This document shows, piece after piece, positions 1-9,906 of a stretch of DNA of 43,533 bases. The notes under the pieces were generated by a model. That model made no database searches. It was not told where the DNA came from and saw only the letters and a list, made by a program, of their open reading frames with translations. How positions within the stretch are numbered: position 1 is the stretch's first letter; the number at the start of each line of letters is the position of its first letter. The translations under genes were made by a program, and so were the position numbers. Source of the DNA: Nitzschia sp. DOCU1 (Eukaryota; Bacillariophyta; Bacillariophyceae; Bacillariales; Bacillariaceae); assembly GCA_951394045.1 (NCBI GenBank), contig OX595986.1, positions 1,960,001 to 2,003,533 on the forward strand, written 5' to 3'.

Positions 1-144
1 AGCGAGCTTCACGTCAATCACACAGAGTGTGTTATCCGATTTAAGCAGAAATTTCGACAACACGGTCGAAACACTGCCAACATCCAGCTACCGCACTTGA
101 CTCGTACCGTCTAAGACAGCACGAACCAAGCGAGCGCTGAGTGG
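1..144 (-). other. ITS2 (partial), rDNA internal transcribed spacer
   Basis: This lies immediately 3' of the 5.8S rRNA on the minus strand and has no coding signal. By position it is the 5' part of ITS2. It is cut off by the window edge, so no 28S sequence is visible. The boundary with 5.8S is approximate. Confidence 0.75.
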
Positions 145-307
145 GGTTCACGGACACTCAGACAAGCATGCTACCGGGCAAGCCCGAAAGCGCAATGTGC
201 GTTCAAAGTCTTGATGATTCACGAGGTTTTGCAAATCGCATTACGTATCGCATTTCGCTGCGTTCTTCATCGTTGTGGGAACCTAGACATCCACCGCTGA
301 AAGTTGT
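145..307 (-). rRNA. 5.8S ribosomal RNA
   Basis: The minus strand reads as a classic 5.8S rRNA. It starts ACAACTTTCAGCGGTGGAT, continues with the conserved GATGAAGAACGCAGCGAAAT block, then the GTGAATCATC segment and TTTGAACGCACATTGCGC, and ends in the GTGTCCGTGAACCCC region. The length of about 160 nt is normal. The product pairs with 28S rRNA in the large ribosomal subunit. The adjacent 18S gene expected beyond ITS1 is absent, so this copy sits in a truncated rDNA unit. A 105-codon plus-strand ORF across it is fortuitous. The ends are good to about 5 nt. Confidence 0.92.
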
Positions 308-470
308 ACTAGATTATGTTTCAAACGTCGCGCTCGTCATCGTCGAAACGACGACGACTAGCGCACCCGCTTTTCGCTTTAGTTCCTTTAGTCAATTCAA
401 TGCGATCGGTGTTGTTGTTGTTGTTGTTATTTGGCAAGAGGTCGCAGCGGTTTTCTGAACCGCAAAAATG
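308..470 (-). other. ITS1-like spacer, truncated
   Basis: This lies directly upstream of the 5.8S 5' end on the minus strand. It contains a GTT/CAA microsatellite near 413-428. It should lead back into the 18S 3' end, but no 18S sequence follows. The outer limit is therefore unknown and 470 is a guess. Confidence 0.45.
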
Positions 471-849
471 TCACGTTCGCAAGAATCGATCATAAAGCCC
501 ATACGATGTTTCCGTGTCACATGCGAGTCCACGCTTAAATAACCATATACTGCCTCGCTCGTTTACTACGAGCCTGAAGAAAGATCATTCAGGAACGGCA
601 ACTGTTTAGTACGCACTGTTCGTGAATCAAGCAATCAGTGACTAAAGTGGTGAGTCATCACCGCAAACCAAAATCCCTTCAACCTTGAACGATTTCGGCG
701 TCTGCCTCTCCGCCAAAAGATGATGATGGACGTTTGGAATTTGATCGTCGGCAAAAGACAAAAGAAAGAGAGTTCAGTTGAGATACATCGGGGTTTCAGC
801 TCTTACCACACTTTCACGAATCCAGGCCGACGCTAAGAATTCTATCAAG
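471..849. other. intergenic, no gene seen
   Basis: This separates the rDNA fragment from the first protein gene. I see no 18S rRNA, tRNA or convincing ORF. A short resemblance to an 18S 3' end near 583-594 is on the wrong strand relative to the 5.8S. The part just before 850 presumably holds the promoter and leader of the next gene. Confidence 0.5.
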
Positions 850-2094
850 ATGAAAATACCCGGTGCCGTAGTACTTTTGGGTTTGTCCGCGCCGACGGCT
901 GTCCTTTCCTTTTCGCCCGTTCCTGCCGGTGTGACTGGGCTAAAGAGTCAGATGCCTTCTTCTACATTTGATACATCAATGACAAGATCTACTAGACGCT
1001 GGTCCAAAACTGAGGAGAAGAGTGGAGTTTTTTCAGACGAGATTCAGCAAGAGGCCCGGGAAGTTCTGGAAAAGGTTGGATGGGCACGTCCAATGGACGG
1101 CGACGGTGAATTGACGTCTGAAGACCCATTTGTGCAACAAATCAATGCCGGTATTCAGAGGGACTTTGGCGTTGACTTGGATGATTTGCTGAATCCTGCC
1201 AAGGTAGGGAAACTAGTTGGCTTGCAACAGAAAGACATTTCGACAAAACTTGGAATCTCACAATCGACGAATGTAGGTGGTCAATCTGGAGCGGGATCTC
1301 TACAACTTGAGAGCCGAATTGGCTAGTGCTACTGGCTTGACAGATTTGGAGGTAGCAGGGCTTTCAACAGAGGAATGTGATGGTGGTGGCGGCGGGGAAG
1401 ATGCCGAGGCGATTCGACAGAAGATTTCCAAAAAGGAAACGGATTTGGCAATAGAACGCCGTTCGGTATTTCGAGATTGGCTGAAAAATGTTTTCGTGGG
1501 TCAGGCCGTTATTAGTTTGGGAGTCAGCTATATTATGGCAACCAATCCAGGCTCCCTCTTTGGTGGATTTGATTGGTACTATTCGTACAACATGTAAGTT
1601 GAAAATTTGGACTGCGAATTGAGGGGACGTCAGTTGTGCTAATCATGGACTGTTACAACATTGGCTCTCGTTAGGGACATCTCCATTCAAGTCTTGGGAT
1701 ACTGGTTTTGGTGGTTGTTCATCGTTCCTTCCCTTCGCTCGCGAAGGCCCAAAGGCCCGGAGAAGAAGGCTTTGGATATCGCTTTCTTGGGAACTCCACT
1801 GATTTCGATTTTGGCGCCAGTGGCAACCAAGGACACTGGTCTGATCTGGATGGGTAAGTGTTGTTCTTCGCCTGGTATCACGTGTTTAGTTTAGTTTGAC
1901 AGCGTTAACAATCCTATGAACGAACAACGAGCGCAGCCAACTTTGTCATCGTAGCAGGAAGTTATGCCTATGCATTTCTCTTGGATAATGACGATGGCAG
2001 TGACGAATCAGAGAAGAACCAGCCTGCTTGGCTCAAATTTGTTTACAAGTCCTTAGACTTTGGAAGTGGTCGAGAGAGAGGAGCGCGAAAATAG
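850..2094 (+). CDS. plastid-targeted multi-pass membrane protein, function unknown
   Basis: Four exons: 850-1203, 1277-1593, 1675-1853, 1937-2094. The introns are 73, 81 and 83 nt, all GT-AG, three with GTAGG or GTAAGT donors, and the phases agree at every junction (335 aa). I chose the ATG at 850 because it opens a signal peptide (MKIPGAVVLLGLSAP) followed by an LSFSPV junction resembling the diatom plastid ASAFAP motif. The middle is hydrophilic and acidic, with a glycine run. From about residue 190 come three or four hydrophobic segments, including a GYWFWWLF stretch and, after a basic loop (RSRRPKGPEKK), ISILAPVA and VIVAGSYAYAFLL. It is probably a thylakoid or envelope membrane protein. 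I do not recognise the family. Confidence 0.8.
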
Positions 2095-2574
2095 GTCAAC
2101 TTTGGGACGCAGAGGTGCACCCCATCAAAACGGACGTAGGTTTGCAGTAGCAATTCGCCACATGCACAATATACATAGAGCCACGTTACTGCTGCAAAGG
2201 AGAGACCTCATTAGTTTTGATATAATGGTGCATCTTCTTGAAGCAAATCACATGACCTTTGATGATCGGTCGCCACGTTGGTTTACTAGTAGTAGTAGCG
2301 TCTCTTTTCATAGTAGTTGTTATGGAGGGAAAGCGAAAAATTTCCGACTGCGTCGACTACCGACTTCGTCACTCATGATTCTCACTTTTTGATGCCAACG
2401 CGCGAGAAAGAGCGACGACAACAAGAGAAAGATCCAATCGCATCCGGTCAAGTCCTTGATCCTATTCCATAAAGTTACTACAATACAACACATCGCATCC
2501 CTGCTGATTGCATTATAACACGTGGTGGTGAAACCCGTTATAGCATTGTCCGGTCAACAAAGGAGGTATCAACG
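2095..2574. other. intergenic, presumed promoter of the next gene
   Basis: 480 bp between two co-directional genes. It contains a short TAG microsatellite (2284-2298). An ORF of 110 codons overlapping here is the wrong-frame continuation of the previous gene's last exon. I see no RNA gene. Confidence 0.5.
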
Positions 2575-3192
2575 ATGATAAGGTTGGCATTACTGTTGGG
2601 AGTTATGGGGTTTGGCCTATGTCCTGTTGTCGGCGCCTTTCAAGCACGCCTCGCGTCGATTTCGTATTACCGTCACTCTGAAGCGGTCAGTTCTTTAGAT
2701 CATCCTCAAAGAGGATTGAGAGTGCTATTTTCCTCACCTTCGGACGACGAGGAAACTACTGACTACGATAACGAGGAAACAATTTTGAAGTTGCACTTCG
2801 CCGTGAACGAGAATGTGGACAGGGACTTTGCCATCCAAAAGATGTCCAGATTCTGCCAGTCCTTTCCCTTTGCTGCGGTCTTGCCTGTGCAGCCGCTGCA
2901 ATACCTTCCTACCACCGACGGTGGTGTCGACGTTAGATTCCTACGTAAAAAGACGAAAGAAAAGGGCAGTTTGGACGGTGGTATCCGATTCTTTATAACC
3001 AAGGAGCGAGATGGCATTGATGTTGTGGCAAAGCGAAACTCGTTTGGCCAAACGGTTTCCAAAATGTTTTCGGAGAAGCTAGTTGTCCAAGCTTTCCTCA
3101 AGCGAGTCACAGGAGAAGAAGTCGACAAAACGAGTCCCGCACCCACAGACGTCGTGACGCTGTCGAGCGTATTTCACAAGTGGATGGAGTAA
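2575..3192 (+). CDS. hypothetical protein with plastid-type bipartite N-terminus
   Basis: An uninterrupted 205-residue ORF. The N-terminus is a clear signal peptide (MIRLALLLGVMGFGLCP) ending in a GAFQ junction, which in diatoms marks plastid import. The remaining ~180 residues mix acidic and basic stretches (for example SDDEETTDYDNEE near 60, and a lysine-rich loop near 125) with no membrane span. The fold looks alpha/beta, and the C-terminus (VVQAFLKRV) is amphipathic. I recognise no family. ATG 2575 is the only start that includes the signal peptide. The gene converges on the PsbQ'-like gene downstream. Confidence 0.7.
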   Translation: MIRLALLLGVMGFGLCPVVGAFQARLASISYYRHSEAVSSLDHPQRGLRVLFSSPSDDEETTDYDNEETILKLHFAVNENVDRDFAIQKMSRFCQSFPFAAVLPVQPLQYLPTTDGGVDVRFLRKKTKEKGSLDGGIRFFITKERDGIDVVAKRNSFGQTVSKMFSEKLVVQAFLKRVTGEEVDKTSPAPTDVVTLSSVFHKWME

Positions 3193-3627
3193 ACACGTAT
3201 AATGGATCTGAGACGGTGGTGTACATGGCTGCCGTTCGCCCGAAAAGACGCGGACATTGGTTGTTGTTGTCGGGATCTCGTTCATCATTTGGAGGATATC
3301 GTCCTTCCTGAATGTACTCACTTCTTCTTGTGGGTTACTAGGAAACTTTGTACGGGATCTTTCTTATAGTCCCTACTACGGACAGTGACAACTTCAGCTA
3401 GCTAGTATACCGACATGGTTCACGGTGCATGGTATAGGCATCCTATGCAATTCGAGTGTTTCTAGTCTCCTTTTATACAGCAATATCGCCTCATCAGAAA
3501 AGTGTCTTTAGAAATAGCGATAGGATCCCAAACCCCCTCGTTTCTCTGAAGAATATTGTCGCTTAGTTACAAGTGATAAAGGTTTGGTCACCTCGAAGCC
3601 TTCGACCCAATCGGCCAAGTACTGTCG
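3193..3627. other. intergenic between convergent genes
   Basis: This should hold the 3' UTRs of the two convergent neighbours. I see no further gene, repeat or RNA. Confidence 0.5.
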
Positions 3628-4233
3628 TTATCCTTCCGTCTGAATAGTACTTTCCAAAGACAGAAACTTGGCCACATCGTCTCTCAGCTCCTGCAGATAC
3701 TTGTTTGCTTCATCCACGTTTTCTTGTCCCTTCCGACTATTTCGATTGATTCCAATCAGATCAAAGGTTACCGCATTGGCATAGGAAGTTGCTTGCTCCT
3801 TCAGTTCTTTGGATTGCAACAATTTCTTGGCCTTTCCCATTCGCAATTTGCGCAATTCTAGATCGTACGTCTTGGTGAACTCCATCAAACCAGGGAAATC
3901 TTGATTGTCGATTCGGCCTTGCATGTAGCTCACGCCACCCTCGGGACTTTGTAGTTCGTATCGGATTGTATCAAAGGCCGCCGTGACTGTTCCTTTGGTC
4001 GGGAGAACAATTTCTTCTTCGGCGGCGAAGGCAGGGGATGGTAGACCAGGCCCAGCGATGAGTCCAAAGGAAAGAAATGCTGCTTTCCCTAAGAAATTTC
4101 GTCTATTCGAGACATCTTCTCTGTGACGTGAAGGAGGATGATGACTGTCGGGGACCGAAAAAGATGTCCCGGGCGCCAACATCATGGAAAGCAAGACCAC
4201 AGCACACAGGAAGATCCTTGGACAGTTCGTCAT
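3628..4233 (-). CDS. thylakoid lumen protein, PsbQ'/oxygen-evolving-enhancer-3-like
   Basis: 201 residues from the ATG at 4233; an upstream in-frame ATG at 4326 is rejected because it would bury the signal peptide. There are three targeting layers: an ER signal (MTNCPRIFLCAVVLL), a TSFSVP plastid junction, then a twin-arginine lumen signal (RRNFLGKAAF) ending PSPAFA before AEEE. The predicted mature protein of ~130 residues is helical, with regularly spaced Leu/Lys, like the four-helix bundle of PsbQ proteins that stabilise the Mn cluster of photosystem II in red-lineage algae. The Tat route and size fit PsbQ', but the family call rests on architecture and pattern, not alignment. It shares a 501-bp upstream region with LSM4. 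Confidence 0.6.
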   Translation of the reverse strand: MTNCPRIFLCAVVLLSMMLAPGTSFSVPDSHHPPSRHREDVSNRRNFLGKAAFLSFGLIAGPGLPSPAFAAEEEIVLPTKGTVTAAFDTIRYELQSPEGGVSYMQGRIDNQDFPGLMEFTKTYDLELRKLRMGKAKKLLQSKELKEQATSYANAVTFDLIGINRNSRKGQENVDEANKYLQELRDDVAKFLSLESTIQTEG

Positions 4234-4734
4234 CTTAGAAAGCAAAGTCGTGTAACGCAAAGGAAATAGGTCGCTGTATGCAAGCCTTTTCAGACCCCTA
4301 GTCTGTTTGATATACGCTGATAACAACTGGCGCCGGAGTTATTGTGATAGCTCCATTGTCGTCGTGTTGATCGTTGCGTTTAGCATTTTTGATGGCGTCT
4401 TTCTGCGTCATCGGATCTTTGGATATGGCCTCAACTGGCCAGTTTGTTCATCGACCGGATTCCGGATTCCTTAACGTTGGTGTCGCCGGTGCGCGCCGGG
4501 GCATCCTTCATCGACCGGTGACCCGTCCGTGTGACAAACAGACTTTGGTAAACCGACGATGATGGGGCCGCTCACATACAGCGGCACGCTGTTGCAACCA
4601 TCATTGCATCCCAGCGGTAAACAAACGCGACCCTTTGGTGGTGTAGATAGCCGTGCCTTCTTTGACTGAACTCTTCTCAGGAGAAAGATTACAGCGAAAG
4701 GAGAGGAGTGAAGTGTAATTGAGAAAAAGTAGCA
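4234..4734. promoter_or_regulatory. shared upstream region of PsbQ'-like gene and LSM4
   Basis: 501 bp between divergent start codons, so it should carry both promoters. A 12-bp direct repeat, TTCATCGACCGG, occurs at 4447-4458 and 4507-4518, 60 bp apart. No canonical TATA box stands out. Whether the repeat is a regulatory site is inference. Confidence 0.4.
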
Positions 4735-5296
4735 ATGGTAAGATCCTAGTGCCGTTGATGCCGATCCAGAACCACAAGCCAGTCCCGATATCCGAAAGTC
4801 TCACCCTGTATCGATCTATGTTTAGTTGCCTTTATCATTGTTGAATGTTGCGACAGGCTCGCCATTGCTTGTGGAGCTCAAAGGGGGTGACACCTACAAC
4901 GGTCGGCTGGTATCTTGTGACTCATGGATGAACATGAACCTTCGGGATGTGATTTGCACGTCCAAAGATGGCGATCGGTTCTGGAAACTACCCAGTTGTT
5001 ATATCCGAGGATCCGCAATCAAATATCTACGTCTTCCTCCTGATCTTCTGGAAAAAGCTAGAGCTGAAGGTGCTGATGATGAAAGAAGAGCTGGTCCAGG
5101 ACGCGGCGGCGGGGGGCGAGGATATCAAGGGGGTCGTGGTGGCGGACGAGGGCGAGGAGGGCCTGGTGGAGGTCGTGGAGGTGATGGCCGGGGTCGTGGA
5201 CGAGGTGGCGGCAGAGGTACTGGAGGACGAGGAGGAGGTCGCAGCGGAGGACGAGGTGGTGGAAGAGGCAGAGGTAGAGAGGGGCAAGGTAGCTAG
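4735..5296 (+). CDS. LSM4: U6 snRNA-associated Sm-like protein LSm4
   Basis: Two coding exons: 4735-4737 (only the ATG) and 4826-5296, with an 88-nt GT-AG intron (GTAAGA donor, TTTAG acceptor). The 157-residue product begins [12 protein letters not shown], as LSm4 proteins do. The Sm1/Sm2 fold occupies residues 1-75: [20 protein letters not shown], then MNLRDV, then the RNA-contacting [15 protein letters not shown] long Gly/Arg tail of RGG repeats (about residue 85 to the end) matches the RGG tails of animal and plant LSm4. LSm4 is part of the LSm1-7 ring (mRNA decay, P-bodies) and the LSm2-8 ring (U6 snRNA). The TTG at 4826 is not the start; it is the second codon. Confidence 0.93.
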
Positions 5297-5785
5297 TATC
5301 TTTACCACTGCATTTAATGGCAATTTCTCTTTAGTTGTGCTATCGACCAGCTGCGCTAGCTAGGTTCAATCGCCAGTTAGATTGGAGAAATAACTCACGA
5401 ATCAGCACTTCTTCTTCTTCTATTCTCACTAGTATTGCTCGTGATCCCTACCTAACTATGATTTCATCGGCTAGTAAAAGTTGTTTCTTACAGCTTTCGG
5501 GTCGTCACTGTTGCACGTGATGTATGCCCGACTAACCATGTCTGTAGCTTTTTGCCGCACAGTCAGTGGTCAAGCTAAACAAGATATGCTGCTCTACGCT
5601 ATCGATATACCAGAGCTCTAGTGGGGTAGACAACGACTAAGAATTAGCATGTTGTTGAGTTTCTAAATGTGGCAAAATAATTTTTACACCAAACTGCATG
5701 TAGATATCGAAATGAATAAGCTGCAGGTTTCCGGGAGAAGCAGTATCTTCCGCTGTACCTGGCTGGATAGACCTGTTGCCCATAA
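5297..5785. other. intergenic between convergent genes
   Basis: 489 bp between the LSM4 stop and the stop of the Arg/Ser-tailed protein on the other strand. It is presumably 3' UTRs. I see no gene or repeat. Confidence 0.5.
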
Positions 5786-7578
5786 TTAAAAGTCATCCTT
5801 TCGCCCTCGGCTGCTACTACGCCTGCTGCTGCGTCGCGGCGGCTCGTATTCATCGTCTCGTTCTGTCCCTCGACTTCGGCTTCGTGTTTTTACGCTCTTG
5901 GATCGGCTCTTGGAGCGAGACGACTTGCGGCTGCCTGTTCTAAACAGACCATCCCCTTCGTCGTCCCGGCCCTTGCTCTTGGATCGGCTCGAACGCTTTG
6001 AGCGCGGCGAGCGGTCGTCATCTTCGTCCAAGAGTCTTCGCGATTTTGAGCTTCGGCTCTCGCGGTATCTTGAGCGACGGGCCACGGCAAAGGCCAAGAA
6101 GGTCGCCACAAAAACAATGAATGCGAACGTAACAAACACGTTAGCCAAGAGTCGGCTGAACTTCGATTCTGATACGGACGCCGCCGAAGCCTTTGACGCC
6201 GCAATCTGACTGGAATCGTCATAAAAGTCGGACTTGGGTGTACCATACATCCTGCCATTAACAACGACTGACAAGATCGTGCCTTGCGCATGCGCAAGAG
6301 CTATGCAGTCCGACTCGCACGGATAGGAGTCATGCGAGTAAAACTTCCAGCACTGGTTGATCAAGTCGTCTTCATCGGTACCAGTGTCACCAATGTAGTA
6401 TCCATCCTGATACGTCGGATAGTCGATACACGAGGTGCAATAACGGAAAGTGTCGTAGACATCATTGAGCTGAGTAAAAGTGTACTCTTGAGTGTCTTGC
6501 CACCACTGGCTGGCATAGTTATTACCATTACCGAGACGCCGCCCTTGATCGTCATTGTTCCCGTAATCACTAGTCATGCCAAAGTCATCATAGGTGTAGC
6601 CCGTTTTCTCGCTTGGTGTAATGCAGTATCCATCGGAGTACAAACCCATTTCGAACTTGCCGTACTCCTTGGGGGCTACACCGGCATAAATCGCATCTCC
6701 ACTGCTAGATTTTCCGACATAGAAGCAGTCTTCATCCGTCATGTACGCAAGACCAGCCACCGCTACAATATACTCGTACTCATCGATTGCCCAAAGGTGC
6801 TTTGAGATTTGTTCAATAAATTGATAGAACTCTTGTCGGTAGATTCCGAGAAGTTGCCACTGTGTGTTCGGGTTGTGGCAGTCCAAGGTGCCTACAGGAT
6901 TGTCTCCAAAGTATTCATCGTATCCGTTTCCTTGATAGTTCGGATCGATATACTACACACAAGACACGCACATGCAATCGTTAGAAACTCGGCTGTAGGC
7001 TGCAAAGGACACTACTGTACGATACTTACCGCCGCCCAGAGCATCCAACGCGAGCATCCTTTCTCATCTCCATCTTGGTTGCCTCCTTCATCGTGCGAGT
7101 GGCCACCCTGTTCCTTCTGGTGATCGCAATCAATGAAACCACCCAACATTCGATACGCTTGTTGCCACATATCATAATCCTCTCCGGGATCGGCGTATTG
7201 AATTGCATTGCCGCTTCCTCCGAACCCACTCCAGGCTAGTCTTCGTAACGAAGGGTCCTTCTGTGCCAGCTGCTCTAGAACTTCCTCAGACACTCGTTCC
7301 ACTGTATCGGGTCTATAATATTTCATCGTCTCCTTAATACGTTCATTCCGCTCTCGCATACGTTCCCGACGAGCCGCCCGTTCTGCCTCTCGTTGTTCCA
7401 AAGTCGGGGCATGCGGATCGCGCACCGATTGAGTACTGTTTGCTCGAGAGGCAGCACCGGGAACATAGCCGCCACTGAAGAGAGACTCAATAGGATTAAA
7501 TTGAATCATCCCTCCCTCTACTGTCTCTAGCAGCAATAGCGCTGATAGACAGGAGGAAAGAACCCTCATCGTCGTCAT
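5786..7578 (-). CDS. single-pass secretory-pathway membrane protein with Arg/Ser-rich tail
   Basis: Exons 7030-7578 and 5786-6952 (minus strand), with a 77-nt phase-0 intron (GTAAGT donor); 571 aa. From the ATG at 7578 there is a signal peptide (MTTMRVLSSCLSALLLLE). A charged helical segment follows (about residues 60-90, EREAERAARRERMRER). Then comes a lumenal domain rich in Tyr, Asp and Cys (for example CSRWMLWAA, YIDPNYQG, CTSCIDYP, CESDCIALAH). One transmembrane helix (about 448-474) precedes a 97-residue tail full of SR/SK/RS dipeptides. Type I topology with a cytosolic tail is inferred. A lumenal Cys/Tyr domain plus one helix and a basic tail resembles uncharacterised stramenopile proteins, but I cannot name a function. 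The SR tail is not evidence of splicing-factor activity in a membrane protein. Confidence 0.78.
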
Positions 7579-9048
7579 TGTCGAGTAAATGCTATTCAAG
7601 AGGACGTAGGGCACCCCAGACTGCTCAAGCATACAACAGCACAAATTTCAGGGAAACACAATGAGCTTGGCGATGCACAGTCAAGATGTGACTTGCTACT
7701 ACATGATGATATATTTTTATACGTATATAAATATAAGTATAAGTCGGAAGGCGTCGGCTCGCGCCCATTCTACCGACCGGTCAGAGTCAAGCGATCGAAA
7801 TTCTGTCGGTTGTATCGATAAAATAGCGACTGAAGTCTACAATTCTTTCCGTTCACTATCTAAGTAAACTAAATTACAACCAAAGCCATTGGATGCTGAC
7901 TCTTGTCATACTTGTTAAGTATTGGACAAAGGCACATATTTGGAATGCAGGCCAACAGCAAAATCAAACCGATGATTATTCAACATATTAGTCGAGGTAT
8001 AAACTTTTACACGAATGAGCCCGCCAAAGCCCAGCCAGCATTGGGGGTGCCGACCTTTCAAATGACGATCATCCGAGGGATTGAGAAGAGGCGAGGCAGG
8101 CTTGGCAGCAGGACGGAGCAACCCCAACCTTTTTTGACTTCGCCATGGCTATGATGGTGTGACACAACTTATGATAGAAGTATCCGTGCTTGTAATAATC
8201 CTTTGTTCTTGCTATTTCTAACATAGCAACAAGATAGATTATGAACTGGTCGTTGCTTGCTTGTTCTTTGATCGGTTTTGACCCGGCACGACCGCGGCCA
8301 GCACGTTGCTTCTAACAATGAACATGATGCTTACCAGGTACATTATTTGCTACCTGATCTGGGGCGAAGATAACCGTGACCAATTGCAGGTATCATCCCT
8401 GCACTCAAAAGAAAACATAGTGACACAATACTACTTTAATAGTAGTAACAAGCTGGTAGTATTGCGCACCGTTACCAGGTTGGAGTTGGTCGAAGAAGTC
8501 GTCCTGAATGGATCCATTCGATTAAAACATTCCTCTGTCGCTGTTTCGACGAGTGAGTGTACCTGGTACAGTGTACTGTACCTAAGGACAGACATCACCC
8601 TGGTGAATGCCAGACGTTTACAGCTTATCGCTCTACTTTGGAAATCGGCACGCGGTCCCAGTAGGAAACTCACGTACCAGGTAAAGAGCTGTTGACCCAA
8701 CAACATCCGCCGACATCGTCTCCACCAAGTGGGCTTGTTACAGCAGAAGCAACACGAGGCCATCGCTTGGTGAACTATCATCGTTCTACATTTTGATCGT
8801 ATCTGTGAGTTATCAACTTCGGCGTCGACGTAATCGAGTGGAAAAGTTTGTAGAGGAGATAGTCTTGTTTTGTCGCGGTGGCAGTTATTTCTTTGTCCAT
8901 TTCGCGGTGTACGAAAAAGTTGGAAACTGCGTCCTTGGGTGAACATCAGCGGGTCGATGGGATTTCATTAGATTATTCTGTTTTATTGTGGCTTGTTCTG
9001 ACAATCTCTTTCTCTGTTATTATTGTTCAGGTTTGAAAGTCAAATAAA
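7579..9048. other. intergenic region with TACCWGGTA repeats
   Basis: 1470 bp between divergent genes. An AT-rich TATA-like stretch lies at 7708-7740. The 9-bp near-palindrome TACCAGGTA/TACCTGGTA occurs at 8332, 8560 and 8675, with a partial match at 8473. A TTCAG just before 9031 could be the acceptor of a leader intron of eL43, but I cannot fix a donor. ORFs on both strands (8306-8695 and 8431-8946) show no recognisable protein features. Confidence 0.45.
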
Positions 9049-9333
9049 ATGGGAAAGCGCACCAAGAAGGCCGGAATCGTCGGAAAGTACGGAACGCGAT
9101 ATGGTTCCACTCTTCGTAAGATTGTAAAGAAGATGGAAGTCTCGCAACACTCCACATACCGTTGCGTTTTCTGCGGGAAGGACACTGTCAAGCGCACTTG
9201 CGCCGGAATCTGGACTTGCCGTTCATGCCGAAAGACTGTTGCGGGAGGAGCCTACACGTTTTCTACTGCCTCGGGAGTTACTGTTCGAAGTACTATTGGA
9301 CGTCTGCGAAGATTGGCAGATGAATCCGCTTAA
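9049..9333 (+). CDS. RPL37A: 60S ribosomal protein eL43 (L37a)
   Basis: An uninterrupted 94-residue ORF of the family's usual size (about 92 aa). It begins [19 protein letters not shown], the conserved N-terminus of eL43. It has the four-cysteine zinc ribbon, with CVFC at 39-42 and CRSC at 57-60, embedded in the conserved GIWTC and AGGAY surroundings. eL43 binds 28S rRNA in the large subunit. Only the ATG at 9049 gives the conserved start. Highly expressed ribosomal-protein genes often have leader introns, and one may exist here (see upstream region). Confidence 0.96.
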   Translation: MGKRTKKAGIVGKYGTRYGSTLRKIVKKMEVSQHSTYRCVFCGKDTVKRTCAGIWTCRSCRKTVAGGAYTFSTASGVTVRSTIGRLRRLADESA

Positions 9334-9504
9334 ATTAGAAGTTGGGTTGTAGATGCTGTTATTTACGTGGCGTGTGGGTATGTCGGCATTGATGATGTAA
9401 GGATTACAATGGCGTCGAAGTTGGTGGCCAGCCATATCGCTTGGATGCTCTTTGCAATTCCAGGGCGGGAATCATTTGGTCTAGAGTGCTACTTTTAGTC
9501 AAGT

Positions 9505-9813
9505 AGAGGCCTCTGCTACGATGGGGAGAGTACCTGTAGCATCAAAATGCACACCAGATGCTGCGCCGCGGCTACTACGTACTAGGAAGTATGACCTCTA
9601 GCCTTCCTGGTCGTTAGCGTACTAGAACGTCAAATGCATTCGTCATCATAGAGGCCTCAGCTACTAAGGGGCGAGTATCCGTAGCATCAAACTGCAAGCA
9701 CAGCAGATGCTCAGTAACGGGGCTACTACGGATTAGTCTACCGGCTTGCCCCGGGTAGTATGACCTATGATACCTGGTCGTTCGTAGCGTACGTCAAATG
9801 CATCCGTCATCAT
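9505..9813. repeat. degenerate tandem repeat, two copies of ~145 and ~164 bp
   Basis: Copy 1 (9505-9649) and copy 2 (9650-9813) both open AGAGGCCTC, pass through GTAGCATCAAA, GGCTACTACG, AGTATGACCT and CCTGGTCGTT, and close with GTCAAATGCATYCGTCATCA. Copy 2 has extra bases in its middle. The copies are head-to-tail and abut. Confidence 0.85.
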
Positions 9814-9906
9814 AGCCTTGTCTCTTTGCATACCTATGAATCGTCTCCTACAAGTAGGATGCTCCTTTTTCACTCGATAAGATATCATAATAGTAGAGGA
9901 ACTCAG

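Noticed and set aside
141..458. 105-codon plus-strand ORF
   Set aside because: It is antisense to the 5.8S rRNA and ITS1; the codons are a by-product of conserved rRNA sequence.
583..594. AAGATCATTC resembling the 3' end of 18S rRNA
   Set aside because: It is on the plus strand, opposite to the 5.8S, and the conserved sequence before it is absent.
5027..5323. Ser/Thr-rich minus-strand ORF and Glu/Val-rich plus-strand ORF across LSM4
   Set aside because: Both are shadows of the GGN/CGN codons encoding the RGG tail.
8431..8946. 171-codon minus-strand ORF
   Set aside because: No signal peptide, domain or composition typical of a protein, and it lies in the upstream region of eL43.
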